Shown: positions 25,849 to 35,579, counted from the stretch's first letter. The stretch: 64,000 nucleotides of DNA from Streptomyces griseoincarnatus (GCA_014649575.1 BMTH01000010.1:1-64000), one strand, 5' to 3'. Numbers and translations are program-made. The notes: generated by a model not told the origin, from the sequence alone.

Positions 25849-26180
25849 GCCGTCCGGAGCCGCCCCCCCGCCACCGTAGGAATCCGGACAACCACAGAGC
25901 GCGAACCCCTCCCCGAACCTTCCCCGACCTCCCCGTGACCTTCCGGCGAACACGGTGAACAATGGCGGGAACACCCCTTTTCGCATCCGAGGTGTGCCGA
26001 GGGGCCCGGCGGGCGGCTGGCGTGAACTGTGAGGTCCGCACCGGCCGCACAGGACGGCGACGTGACAGGCGCCTGAAACGGTTTGCCGAACATGCGTAGG
26101 GTGCAGACAACCCAGCAGGGGAAGAGCGCCGGAACCTCGGCGGACGGGTACGACGAGCGGCGAAGGAGGGAGCCGGAGCG
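25849..26180. other. Gene-free region before the XRE regulator
   Basis: No supported gene between the terminator and the regulator start at 26181. The second half holds a plausible promoter (see 26073-26102); the rest shows no clear structure. Confidence 0.5.
26073..26102 (+). promoter_or_regulatory. Candidate vegetative promoter for the XRE-cupin regulator operon
   Basis: CTGAAA (26073-26078) and TAGGGT (26097-26102) are 18 bp apart, a good HrdB-type arrangement, leaving an untranslated leader of about 70 bases before the ATG at 26181, which has a GGAGGGAGC ribosome site. Confidence 0.5.
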
Positions 26181-26753
26181 ATGGGCGACCACAAAGAACA
26201 GCCCCTTCGGGTGGGCGCGGCCGTGCGGCGGCGACGTCGCACGCTGGACCTCACCCTCGCCGTCGTGGCCGAGCGCAGCGGTCTGTCGGTCCCGTTCCTC
26301 AGCCAGATCGAGAACGAGCGCGCGCGCCCCAGCCAGACCTCCCTGGAGAAGCTCGCCGACGCGCTGCGCACCACCGCGGTCGAACTGCTCGCCGCCGCCG
26401 ACCCGGCGTGCAGCGTGGACGTCGTGCGCGCCGAGGGCACCGAGGAGTGGGCGGAGCCGCGGGTGCGGTCCCTGGTCCGCGGCCACCACCAGATGCACGC
26501 CCAGGAGTTCACCGGCGACCACGACGCCGGACGTGAACTGCAGTTCCGCAACGACCAGTTGATGTACGTAGCCGAAGGCGCCGTGGAGATCGAGGCGGAG
26601 GGGCGCGCCTACCGCCTCGGCCGCGGCGACACCCTCTACCTCACCGGCGGCGTACGGCACCGCTGGCGGGCCACGGTGCCGGAGACCCGGCTGCTGGTCG
26701 TCGCCGTCGCCGAGCACATCGAGGCGCTGCGGGACACCAAGCCGCGCCGATGA
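26181..26753 (+). CDS. XRE-family regulator with C-terminal cupin domain
   Basis: A 190-residue regulator. Residues 8-65 are an XRE helix-turn-helix (VGAAVRRRRRTLDLTLAVVAERSGLS, SQIENERARPSQTSLEKLADAL), and residues 110-180 form a cupin barrel (LMYVAEGAVEIEAEGRAYRLGRGDTLYLTGGVRHRW) that would bind a small effector. The type is common among regulators of amino-acid, amine or osmolyte metabolism. Its stop overlaps the start of the next gene (ATGA), so both are translated from one message. The effector is unknown; the betaine importer genes lie directly upstream, so regulation of that system is a reasonable guess. Confidence 0.92.
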   Translation: MGDHKEQPLRVGAAVRRRRRTLDLTLAVVAERSGLSVPFLSQIENERARPSQTSLEKLADALRTTAVELLAAADPACSVDVVRAEGTEEWAEPRVRSLVRGHHQMHAQEFTGDHDAGRELQFRNDQLMYVAEGAVEIEAEGRAYRLGRGDTLYLTGGVRHRWRATVPETRLLVVAVAEHIEALRDTKPRR

Positions 26754-27478
26754 GCACTCCACGCGTGGTGTCCCTCGTCCCCTCGCTCACCGAGGCCGTG
26801 GCGGTGTCGGCGCCCGGTGCCCTGATCGCGGCCACCGACTGGTGCACGCATCCGCCCGGCCTGGACGTCCCGCGCATCGGGGGCACCAAGAATCCGAAGA
26901 CCGACCGGATCGCCGGGCTGGCCCCCGACCTCGTGATCGCCAACGAGGAGGAGAACCGGCCGCCCGACCTCGACGCCCTGCGCGCGGCGGGCCTCGACGT
27001 CCTGGTCACCCACGTACGGACCCTGCCGCAGGCCTTCGCCGAACTGGACCGCGTCCTGGCCGCGTGCGGGGTGCGGAGCCGGCCCGGCTGGCTGGACGCG
27101 GCGGAGGCGGCGTGGGAGGCGCCCCCGCCGTTCCCGGAGCCGCGCACGGCGGTCGTCCCGATCTGGCGCCGACCTTGGATGGTGCTCGGCCGCGACACCT
27201 TCGCGGGCGACCTGCTGGCCCGGCTCGGCGTACGCAATCTGTACGCGGACCACTCCGAACGGTATCCGCGCGTCCCGCTCGACGAGTCGCGCGCGGCACG
27301 GCCGGATCTGGTCGTCCTCCCCGACGAGCCGTACCGCTTCTCCGCCGACGACGGTCCGGAAGCCTTCCCGGGCCTCCCGTGCGCCCTGGTCGGAGGACGC
27401 CATCTCACCTGGTACGGCCCGTCGTTGACGGAGGCACCGGAGGCGCTGGGGCGGGCGTTGCGGCAGATCGGCGTCTGA
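26750..27478 (+). CDS. Cobalamin/siderophore-receptor-fold protein without signal peptide
   Basis: A 242-residue protein of the helical-backbone metal receptor fold (BtuF/FhuD-like): VVSLVPSLTEAV near the N-terminus, GGTKNPKTDRIAGLAPDLVIANEEEN in the first lobe, and a second lobe from about 120 with AVVPIWRRPWMVLGRDTF. Normal members are exported or lipid-anchored; this one begins MSTPRVVSLVPSLTEAV with no signal or lipobox and therefore looks cytosolic. It overlaps the XRE-cupin gene by 4 bp. Cytosolic members of this fold occur in actinobacteria, but I do not know a function. A ligand-sensing role alongside the regulator is speculative. Confidence 0.85.
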   Translation: MSTPRVVSLVPSLTEAVAVSAPGALIAATDWCTHPPGLDVPRIGGTKNPKTDRIAGLAPDLVIANEEENRPPDLDALRAAGLDVLVTHVRTLPQAFAELDRVLAACGVRSRPGWLDAAEAAWEAPPPFPEPRTAVVPIWRRPWMVLGRDTFAGDLLARLGVRNLYADHSERYPRVPLDESRAARPDLVVLPDEPYRFSADDGPEAFPGLPCALVGGRHLTWYGPSLTEAPEALGRALRQIGV

Positions 27479-27516
27479 CGGCCGGTGCTCGAGCGGCGGG
27501 CGTGTGGCGCGCGTTG

Positions 27517-27533
27517 CATAAGCTGGGCTTATG
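27517..27533. promoter_or_regulatory. Palindrome overlapping the LysR gene start
   Basis: CATAAGC (27517-27523), TGG, GCTTATG (27527-27533): a perfect 7-bp inverted repeat whose right arm contains the ATG at 27531. The AT content is well above the surroundings. It is a candidate autoregulatory site of the LysR protein, or a promoter whose transcript starts at or near the start codon. Confidence 0.55.
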
Positions 27534-28466
27534 AGCAGGACGGAAGACCACGGCGACGAACGGTCCGGGAACGGCGGTTCGCTCGCGCACCGGGTGCCCG
27601 ACCTCGGCGCGCTCGAGCTGCTGCTCGCCGTGGCACGGGTGGGGAGCCTGGGCCGGGCCGCGCGGGAGCTGGGGATCACCCAGCCCGCCGCGAGCAGCCG
27701 GATCCGGTCGATGGAACGGCAGCTGGGCGTCGCCCTCGTCGACCGCTCACCCCGTGGGTCCCGGCTCACCGACGCGGGCGCCCTGGTCACCGACTGGGCC
27801 CGGCGGATCGTCGAGGCGGCCGAGGCGTTCGACGCGGGCGCGCAGGCGCTGCGGGACCGCCGGGACTCACGCCTGCGGGTCGCGGCGAGCATGACGATCG
27901 CCGAGTACCTGCTGCCGGGATGGCTCGTCGCGCTGCGCGCGCAGCGGCCCGACACGGCCGTGTCCCTGCTCGCCGGCAACTCGACGGCGGTCGCGGAGCG
28001 GCTGCTGGCGGGGGAGGCGGACCTCGGCTTCGTGGAAGGGCTGACGGTGCCGGCCGGACTCGACTCCGCGGTGATCGCCCACGACCGGCTGGTCGTCGTC
28101 ACGGCCCCCGCGCACCCCTGGGCCCGCCGCAGAAGCCCCCTCGCGGCGGAGGAACTGGCGGCCACGCCGCTGGTCCTGCGGGAGGAGGGCTCGGGCACCC
28201 GCCAGGTGCTGGACGCGGCGCTCGGCGGACTGGCCCGCCCGCTGATCGAGCTGTCCTCGACGACGGCGGTGAAGGCGGCGGCGGTCGGCGGCGCGGGTCC
28301 CGCGGTGCTGAGCGAACTGGCGGTGGGGGAGGAGCTGGGGATGCGGCGCCTGGTCCGGATCCCGGTCCAGTCGGTCGCCCTGGCCCGCGACCTGCGGGCG
28401 GTCTGGCCCACGGGCCACCGCCCGACGGGGCCGGCACGGGATCTGCTGTCGCTGACGCGCACCTGA
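27531..28466 (+). CDS. LysR-family transcriptional regulator
   Basis: A 311-residue LysR regulator. The N-terminal winged helix-turn-helix is at about residues 25-85 (LLLAVARVGSLGRAARELGITQPAASSRI, RSPRGSRLTDAG), and the effector domain follows from about 105 (LRVAASMTIAEYLLPGWL, EADLGFVEG). The first 22 residues are a hydrophilic extension. The gene is a single unit, 52 bp after the metal-receptor-like gene, with its own palindromic start region. The target is not evident, since no divergent neighbour is present. Confidence 0.92.
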   Translation: MSRTEDHGDERSGNGGSLAHRVPDLGALELLLAVARVGSLGRAARELGITQPAASSRIRSMERQLGVALVDRSPRGSRLTDAGALVTDWARRIVEAAEAFDAGAQALRDRRDSRLRVAASMTIAEYLLPGWLVALRAQRPDTAVSLLAGNSTAVAERLLAGEADLGFVEGLTVPAGLDSAVIAHDRLVVVTAPAHPWARRRSPLAAEELAATPLVLREEGSGTRQVLDAALGGLARPLIELSSTTAVKAAAVGGAGPAVLSELAVGEELGMRRLVRIPVQSVALARDLRAVWPTGHRPTGPARDLLSLTRT

Positions 28467-28865
28467 GAGATCGGGCTCGCGCCCGCTGCCGGGACGAGCC
28501 GGCTCCCCTGACCGGGCCGCGCCCCCGGCGACGGGGGTGAGCGGGGCATTCGGCCGCGGTGAGGTGGAGTCCTGTAGGGGATCTCCGTGCGGTTGTGTGG
28601 GCTGCGCTTGCGGACTGGGCGGCCGGGGGTGCCGGGGTTGGTCCGGGGGGTGGTGGCCTCGTCCCGGTGACGTGGGGTGGGGGCCGGGCCGCGGTGAGGT
28701 GGCGTCCTGTGGGGAATTTCCGTGTGGCTTGGTGGGCTGCGCTCGCGTACTCCCGTGGTGTCGGGGCCGGTCAGGGGTGGGGGGCGGCGGCCGGGACCCG
28801 GGCGTCGTACACGGCGTACGCCCTTGGCCGGGTCGGATTCCGGCTACCGGGGCGGCACCCGCCCG
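28467..28865. other. Gene-free region with a tandem duplication
   Basis: No recognisable gene. Both flanking genes end here (LysR from the left, PuuD-like hydrolase from the right). The open frames crossing it have biased but unconvincing codon use. The main structure is the direct duplication described at 28552-28820. A CCCCC...GGGGG hairpin near 28522-28537 could terminate the LysR transcript. Confidence 0.55.
28552..28820. repeat. Imperfect tandem duplication, about 135 bp
   Basis: Two adjacent copies begin at 28552 and 28687. The first 65 bp of each are clearly alike (GGCCGCGGTGAGGTGG start; then GTCCTGT, GGGCTGCGCT), the remainder diverges but keeps GTGCCGGGGTTGGTC versus GTGTCGGGGCCGGTC. 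The spacing is exactly 135 bp, a multiple of 3, so both copies also translate to similar peptides, but no start, ribosome site or known family supports a gene. Confidence 0.65.
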
Positions 28866-29552
28866 TCAGACTCCCGCCGCGGTGATCAGCGCGCGGACCA
28901 CCCGTTCGTCCTCCCCCATCTCCGGGTGCCACTGCACCCCCACCACCCAAGGGCCGTCGGGCCGTTCGACCGCCTCCACCGTGCCGTCCTCCGCGTACGC
29001 GGACGGGATCAGGCCGGTGCCGAGGCGGTCGGCCGCCTGGTGGTGGTAGGTCGGAACCGACGTCTCCTCGGGGACGGCCTCCGCGTACCGCGTGCCCGGG
29101 ACCGGCTTGACCGGGTGGCGGCCGAAGACGCCCGGGACCTCCGCGTGGCCGTCGATGTGCTGGACGAGCGTGCCGCCGAGGGCGACGTTCAGCAGCTGCA
29201 TGCCCCGGCAGATGCCGAGCAGCGGCACGCCCCGCTCCAGGGCGGCCCGGATCAGCGCCAGCTCCCAGGCGTCCCGGGCCCGCGCCGGAGGCCCCGTGCG
29301 CGGTTCGGGCTCGGCGCCGTAGTGGACGGGCTCCACGTCCGGGCCGCCCGCGATCACCAGGCCGTCCAGGCGGGCCACGGCCGCCGCCGCGTGTTCCGGC
29401 GCGTCCGGCGGGAGCATCGCCGCCAGCCCGCCCGCCCGCTGCACCAGTCGTGGGTAGCCGGCCGGCAGCAGCGCCGCGTCCAGCTGCCACACGCCCCACC
29501 GCACGCCCGACTCCGCGTACGTACTGATGCCGATCAGTGGCCTGCCCGACAC
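28866..29552 (-). CDS. Gamma-glutamyl hydrolase, class I glutamine amidotransferase fold (PuuD-like)
   Basis: A 228-residue peptidase C26 protein. The nucleophile elbow is GICRGMQ with Cys115, preceded by LDGLVIAGGPDVEP, and the catalytic His-Glu pair is in VQWHPEMGED near residue 209. PuuD in E. coli releases glutamate from gamma-glutamyl-GABA. Here the gene follows the permease gene by 19 bp on the same strand and sits next to a gamma-glutamyl ligase, aldehyde dehydrogenase and GntR regulator. I infer it cleaves the final gamma-glutamyl intermediate of that pathway. Confidence 0.92.
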   Translation of the reverse strand: MSGRPLIGISTYAESGVRWGVWQLDAALLPAGYPRLVQRAGGLAAMLPPDAPEHAAAAVARLDGLVIAGGPDVEPVHYGAEPEPRTGPPARARDAWELALIRAALERGVPLLGICRGMQLLNVALGGTLVQHIDGHAEVPGVFGRHPVKPVPGTRYAEAVPEETSVPTYHHQAADRLGTGLIPSAYAEDGTVEAVERPDGPWVVGVQWHPEMGEDERVVRALITAAGV

Positions 29553-29571
29553 CCGGGCACCTCCCTCTTCC

Positions 29572-31017
<1,446 letters not shown>

Positions 31018-31173
31018 GGCACGGCTCCCCAGGAGGCGGTGTGGCGCGGAAGATGGTAATGGAACGGATCCAGACCTTTGTGGGCCCATACCTTCGTGGC
31101 GCACCCGACGTGAGCGCAACCCCCGTGCGTTAAGCCGCGGTAAACCCTCCCCGGACCCGCCGCGCGCCACACG

Positions 31174-31908
31174 TCAGGCGAGGAACCCCCGCAGGAGCGC
31201 CGCAGTACCCGCACAGTGCTCCCGCATCACCTCGCGCGCCCCGTCCGCGTCCCCCTCGAGGACCGCCTCCACCAGCGCCGCGTGCTGCCGCTGCGAGTGC
31301 TCCAGGTTGCGCACCAGCAGCGGGATGCAGTCCAGCAGATCGTTCACCGTCGCCCGGACGGCCGCGTACTGCGCGGTCAGCGTCGGCGAGCCGGACAGCT
31401 CCGCCAGGGTGAGGTGGAACAGCGTGTCGGCCCGCCGGTAGTCGCCCAGCGGCGCCTCCTGCGTGCCCGCCAGCGCCTCCCGCAGCCGCCCCGCCTGCGC
31501 GTCCGTCAGCCCGTGCGCCGCGCACAGCCCGGCCGCGCCCACCTCAAGCACCTCCCGGAAGCGCAGCACGTCCTCGATGTCCACCTCGGCGATCCGCCGC
31601 CGCAGCTCCTCCTCGCCGGCGTCCGTCGCGCGGGGCAGCACGAACGTCCCGCCGTACCGGCCGCGCCGCGACTCCACCAGGCCCTGGTCCTGGAGCACCT
31701 TCAGCACCTCGCGCAGCGTCACCCGGCTGATCCCCAGCCGCTCCGCCAGCTCCCGCTCGGCGGGCAGCCGCTCCCCGTCCGCCACCAGACCCAGCCGCAC
31801 CACCTGGAGGATCTGCTCCAGCGCCTCCTCGAAGCCGTTGCCCGCACGGACCTGCCGCAGCACCGGCGCCAGCCGGTCCCCGACCGCGCCGACCGCATCC
31901 TCCGGCAT
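31174..31908 (-). CDS. GntR/FadR-family regulator of the amine pathway
   Basis: A 244-residue GntR regulator with an N-terminal winged helix (GERLPAERELAERLGISRVTLREVLKVLQDQGLVESRRGRYGG is the region, residues about 40-85) and a FadR-type all-helical effector domain (FREVLEVGAAGL, FHLTLAELSGSP, with His residues that commonly bind a metal). The ATG at 31908 follows AAGGGGG by about 9 bp, better than the upstream TTG. It is divergent from the GlnA4-like gene, separated by 84 bp. In S. coelicolor I recall an equivalent regulator (SCO1614, EpuRII) beside glnA4. Confidence 0.92.
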   Translation of the reverse strand: MPEDAVGAVGDRLAPVLRQVRAGNGFEEALEQILQVVRLGLVADGERLPAERELAERLGISRVTLREVLKVLQDQGLVESRRGRYGGTFVLPRATDAGEEELRRRIAEVDIEDVLRFREVLEVGAAGLCAAHGLTDAQAGRLREALAGTQEAPLGDYRRADTLFHLTLAELSGSPTLTAQYAAVRATVNDLLDCIPLLVRNLEHSQRQHAALVEAVLEGDADGAREVMREHCAGTAALLRGFLA

Positions 31909-31932
31909 CTGGTCGTGCCCCCTTCCCAAGCA

Positions 31933-31964
31933 ATGGTTCCCGGCAATACCTTATGGCTCCCGGC
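31933..31964. promoter_or_regulatory. Direct repeat in the gntR-glnA4 intergenic region
   Basis: ATGGTTCCCGGC (31933-31944) and ATGGCTCCCGGC (31953-31964), 11 of 12 identical and 20 bp apart start to start, i.e. about two helical turns on the same DNA face. It lies between the GntR start and the ligase ribosome site and is a candidate binding site for the GntR-type regulator. Confidence 0.5.
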
Positions 31965-31992
31965 TGACCGAAGAAGCCCAGGAGGCCCTCCC

Positions 31993-33363
31993 GTGGCAGA
32001 CCGCACACCCCCGCTTCCCGTCGAGGAGCTGCACGCCCTCGTCGCGGGCGGCGAGATCGACACTGTCGTCCTGGCCTTCCCCGACATGCAAGGCCGACTC
32101 CAGGGCAAGCGGTTCGCCGCCCGCTTCTTCCTCGACGAGGTCCTCCACCACGGCACCGAGGGCTGCAACTACCTGCTCGCCGTCGACGCCGACATGAACA
32201 CCGTCGACGGCTACGCCATGTCCTCCTGGGAGACCGGCTACGGCGACTTCGCCATGTACCCGGACCTGGACACGCTGCGCCGCCTCCCCTGGAACGAGGG
32301 CACCGCGATGGTCGTCGCCGACCTCGCCTGGGCCGACGGCTCCCCGGTGGCCGCCGCGCCCCGGCAGATCCTGCGCCGGCAGCTCGACCGGCTCGCCGCC
32401 CTCGGCTACACCGCCCAGGTCGGCACGGAGCTGGAGTTCATCGTCTTCAAGGACACCTACGAGCAGGCCTGGGACGCCGGCTACCGCGGCCTCACCCCGG
32501 CCAACCAGTACAACGTCGACTACTCGGTACTCGGCACCGGACGCATCGAGCCCCTGCTGCGCCGCATCCGCAACGAGATGGCCGGCGCCGGCCTCACCGT
32601 CGAGTCGGCCAAGGGCGAGTGCAACCCCGGCCAGCACGAGATCGCCTTCCGCTACGACGAGGCCCTGGTCACCTGTGACCAGCACTCCGTCTACAAGACC
32701 GGGGCCAAGGAGATCGCCGCCCAGGAGGGCGTCTCGATCACCTTCATGGCCAAGTACAACGAACGCGAGGGCAACTCCTGCCACATCCACCTCTCGCTCG
32801 CCGACCTCGGCGGCGAGAGCGCCATGCCGGACTCCCCGGAGGACCCGGACAGCATGTCCGAGGTGATGCGGCACTTCCTCGCCGGACAACTCGCCGCGCT
32901 CCGCGAGTTCTCCCTGCTCTACGCCCCGCACATCAACTCCTACAAGCGGTTCCAGCCGGGCTCCTTCGCCCCCACCGCCGTCGCCTGGGGCCACGACAAC
33001 CGCACCTGCGCGCTGCGCGTCGTCGGCCACGGCCGCTCCCTGCGCTTCGAGAACCGGCTGCCCGGCGGCGACGTCAACCCCTACCTCGCCGTGGCCGGCA
33101 TGGTCGCCGCAGGCCTGTACGGCGTCGAGCAGCGCCTCGAACTGCCCGACCCCTGCGCGGGCAACGCCTACTCGGCCGGTTTCGACCACGTCCCCACCAC
33201 GCTGCGCGAGGCCGCCGAGCTGTGGGAGCGCAGCGAGATCGCCAAGGCGGCCTTCGGCGAGGAGGTCGTCGCCCACTACCGCAACATGGCGCGCGTCGAG
33301 ATCGACGCCTTCGACGCCGCGGTCACCGACTGGGAGCTGCGCCGCTCCTTCGAACGCATGTGA
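31993..33363 (+). CDS. glnA4: Glutamine-synthetase-like gamma-glutamylamine ligase (GlnA4-like)
   Basis: A 456-residue GS-fold ligase. The catalytic domain shows GTELEFIVF, ECNPGQHEIAF, CHIHLSL (with the ammonium/metal His), SYKRFQPGSFAPTAVAWGHDNRTCALRV and RFENRLPGGDVNPYLAVAGM. It lacks the adenylylation-site loop of GlnA and belongs to the PuuA/GlnA4 side of the family, acting on an amine rather than ammonia. S. coelicolor GlnA4 is reported to make gamma-glutamylethanolamide; the same gene context here supports that function. The GTG at 31993 follows GGAGG by 7 bp. It heads an operon with ALDH and SDR genes. Confidence 0.93.
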   Translation: MADRTPPLPVEELHALVAGGEIDTVVLAFPDMQGRLQGKRFAARFFLDEVLHHGTEGCNYLLAVDADMNTVDGYAMSSWETGYGDFAMYPDLDTLRRLPWNEGTAMVVADLAWADGSPVAAAPRQILRRQLDRLAALGYTAQVGTELEFIVFKDTYEQAWDAGYRGLTPANQYNVDYSVLGTGRIEPLLRRIRNEMAGAGLTVESAKGECNPGQHEIAFRYDEALVTCDQHSVYKTGAKEIAAQEGVSITFMAKYNEREGNSCHIHLSLADLGGESAMPDSPEDPDSMSEVMRHFLAGQLAALREFSLLYAPHINSYKRFQPGSFAPTAVAWGHDNRTCALRVVGHGRSLRFENRLPGGDVNPYLAVAGMVAAGLYGVEQRLELPDPCAGNAYSAGFDHVPTTLREAAELWERSEIAKAAFGEEVVAHYRNMARVEIDAFDAAVTDWELRRSFERM

Positions 33364-33371
33364 GGCCCCGA

Positions 33372-34748
33372 GTGTCCGACCAGTCCGCCGAGCTCCAGGT
33401 GCGCAACCCCGCCACCGAGGAGGTCATCGCCACCGTCCCGGCCGCGAGCCCCGCCGACGTGGACGCCGCCGTCACCCGCGCGTCCCGCGCGCAGACCGCC
33501 TGGGCCGCCCTCGCGCCGGGCGACCGCGCCCGTCTGCTGCGCCGGTTCGCCGCCGCCGTCGACGACCACGTCGAGGAACTCGCCCGGCTGGAGGTCCGCG
33601 AGGCCGGCCACACCCTGGGCAACGCCCGCTGGGAGGCGGGCAACGTCCGCGACCTGCTCGACTACGCGGCCGGGGGAGTGGAACGCCTCACCGGCCGGCA
33701 GATCCCCGTGCCGGGCGGCGTCGACGTCACCTTCCTCGAACCGCTCGGCGTCGTCGCCGTCATCGCGCCCTGGAACTTCCCCATGCCCATCGCGGCCTGG
33801 GGCACCGCCCCCGCCCTCGCCGCCGGCAACGCGGTCCTCCTCAAACCCGCCGAGACCACCCCCCTCACCGCCCTGCGCCTCGCGGAACTCGCCCTGGAGG
33901 CCGGACTCCCCGAGGGGCTGTTCCAGGTACTGCCCGGTCACGGCGCGGTCGCCGGGAACGCCCTCGTCGAACATCCCGGCGTCGCCAAGATCGTGTTCAC
34001 CGGGTCCACGGCCGTCGGCAAGCAGGTGTGGGCCAAGGGCGCCGCGCACCTCAAGCGGGTCACCCTCGAACTCGGCGGCAAGAGCCCCAACATCGTCTTC
34101 GCCGACGCCGACCTGGAGGCCGCCGCGGCCGCCGCCCCCCTGTCCTTCCTCGACAACGCCGGACAGGACTGCTGCGCCCGCACCCGCGTCCTCGTCGAAC
34201 GCTCCGCCCACGACCGCTTCCTGGAGCTGCTCGCCCCCGCGATCGAGGGCGTCCGCGTCGGCGACCCCGGCCGCGACGAGGACGTCGACATGGGCCCGCT
34301 GATCTCCCGTACCCAGCTCGACCGTGTCCGCTCCTACGTCCCCGACCACCTCGACGGCATCCGCGGGAAGGCACCCGAGGGCTCCGGCTACTGGTTCCCG
34401 CCCACCGTCCTCACCGGCGTCCGCCCCGAGGACCGGGTCGCCGTCGAGGAGGTGTTCGGGCCCGTCGCGGTCGTCCTCCCCTTCGACGACGAGGCCGACG
34501 CCGTCCGCCTCGCCAACGCCACCGACTACGGACTCGCCGGCTCCCTGTGGACCCGGGACGTCGGCCGAGCCCTGCGTGTCTCCCGCGCCGTGCGCGCCGG
34601 GAACCTGTCCGTCAACTCCCACGCGAGCGTCCGCTACTGGACCCCCTTCGGCGGGTTCAAGCAGTCCGGCGTGGGCCGCGAGCTGGGCCCGGACGCCCTG
34701 ACCGCCTTCACCGAGACCAAGAACGTCTTCATCAGCACGGAGGCCTGA
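33372..34748 (+). CDS. NAD(P)-dependent aldehyde dehydrogenase of the amine pathway
   Basis: A 458-residue aldehyde dehydrogenase. It has the PWNFPMPIAAW and KPAETTPLTALRLAELALEAGLPEGLFQVLPG cofactor-binding regions, FTGSTAVGKQV, the general-base glutamate in LELGGKSPNIV and the catalytic cysteine in GQDCCARTR (Cys267). EVFGPVAVV and PFGGFKQSGVGRE complete the family pattern. The GTG at 33372 lies 8 bp after the ligase stop. In the proposed route it oxidises the gamma-glutamyl amino-aldehyde to the acid; the substrate is inferred from context. Confidence 0.92.
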   Translation: MSDQSAELQVRNPATEEVIATVPAASPADVDAAVTRASRAQTAWAALAPGDRARLLRRFAAAVDDHVEELARLEVREAGHTLGNARWEAGNVRDLLDYAAGGVERLTGRQIPVPGGVDVTFLEPLGVVAVIAPWNFPMPIAAWGTAPALAAGNAVLLKPAETTPLTALRLAELALEAGLPEGLFQVLPGHGAVAGNALVEHPGVAKIVFTGSTAVGKQVWAKGAAHLKRVTLELGGKSPNIVFADADLEAAAAAAPLSFLDNAGQDCCARTRVLVERSAHDRFLELLAPAIEGVRVGDPGRDEDVDMGPLISRTQLDRVRSYVPDHLDGIRGKAPEGSGYWFPPTVLTGVRPEDRVAVEEVFGPVAVVLPFDDEADAVRLANATDYGLAGSLWTRDVGRALRVSRAVRAGNLSVNSHASVRYWTPFGGFKQSGVGRELGPDALTAFTETKNVFISTEA

Positions 34749-34754
34749 CCGCAC

Positions 34755-35537
34755 ATGAGCGAGGACATCATCTGCCGCCGCCTGACCGGCCGCACCGCCG
34801 TCGTCACCGGAGCCGGCAGCGGCATCGGGCTCGCCTCCGCGCGCCGCCTCGCCTCCGAGGGGGCGAACGTGGTCTGCGCGGACGTCGACGAGGTGCGCGG
34901 CAAGGCCGCCGCCGAGGAGACCGGCGGGATCTTCGTGAACACCGACGTCACCGACCCCGAGCAGGTCGAGGCGCTGTTCCGCACCGCGTACGAGACGTAC
35001 GGCAGCGTGGACGTCGCGTTCAACAACGCGGGCATCTCGCCGCCCGACGACGACTCCATCCTCGAGACCGGCCTGGAGGCGTGGAAGCGGGTCCAGGAGG
35101 TCAACCTCACCTCCGTCTACCTGTGCTGCAAGGCCGCCATCCCTTATATGCGGGAGCAGGGCAGGGGCTCCATCATCAACACCGCGTCCTTCGTGGCCCG
35201 GATGGGCGCGGCCACCTCGCAGATCTCGTACACCGCCTCCAAGGGCGGCGTGCTCGCCATGTCCCGTGAGCTCGGCGTGCAGTTCGCCCGGGAGGGCATC
35301 CGGGTCAACGCGCTGTGCCCCGGACCGGTCAACACCCCGCTGCTCCAGGAGCTGTTCGCCAAGGACCCGGAGCGGGCCGCGCGCCGGCTGGTGCACATCC
35401 CGCTCGGCCGGTTCGCCGAGGCCGAGGAGATCGCCGCCGCCGTCGCGTTCCTGGCCAGTGACGACTCGTCCTTCGTCAACGCGACCGACTTCCTCGTCGA
35501 CGGCGGCATCTCGGGGGCGTACGTCACACCCCTGTAG
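34755..35537 (+). CDS. Short-chain dehydrogenase/reductase
   Basis: A 260-residue classical SDR: cofactor loop TGAGSGIG at residues 18-25, NNAGIS, the catalytic tetrad with S in NTASF, and YTASK, then PGPVNTPLL. The conserved Asp after the second strand (CADVDE) favours NAD. It starts 7 bp after the aldehyde dehydrogenase stop, so it is in the same operon. A fitting role is oxidation of the gamma-glutamyl amino-alcohol to the aldehyde, the step between the ligase and the aldehyde dehydrogenase, but this is inference. Confidence 0.9.
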   Translation: MSEDIICRRLTGRTAVVTGAGSGIGLASARRLASEGANVVCADVDEVRGKAAAEETGGIFVNTDVTDPEQVEALFRTAYETYGSVDVAFNNAGISPPDDDSILETGLEAWKRVQEVNLTSVYLCCKAAIPYMREQGRGSIINTASFVARMGAATSQISYTASKGGVLAMSRELGVQFAREGIRVNALCPGPVNTPLLQELFAKDPERAARRLVHIPLGRFAEAEEIAAAVAFLASDDSSFVNATDFLVDGGISGAYVTPL

Positions 35538-35540
35538 AGC

Positions 35541-35557
35541 CCGTCCCACGGGGACGG
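35541..35557 (+). terminator. Short GC hairpin after the SDR gene
   Basis: CCGTCCC (35541-35547), ACG loop, GGGACGG (35551-35557): a perfect 7-bp stem 4 bp after the SDR stop, without a T-run. It could terminate the pathway operon. Confidence 0.45.
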
Positions 35558-35567
35558 CGCCCGTCGT

Positions 35568-35573
35568 TACAGT
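35568..35573 (+). promoter_or_regulatory. Putative -10 element of the DUF2510 gene
   Basis: TACAGT ends 6 bp before the ATG at 35580, with no ribosome site, consistent with a leaderless transcript. Confidence 0.4.
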
Positions 35574-35579
35574 GCCTGG

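Noticed and set aside
28537..29049. A plus-strand gene between LysR and the PuuD-like hydrolase
   Set aside because: It is largely the duplicated intergenic segment and then runs antisense into the real hydrolase gene.
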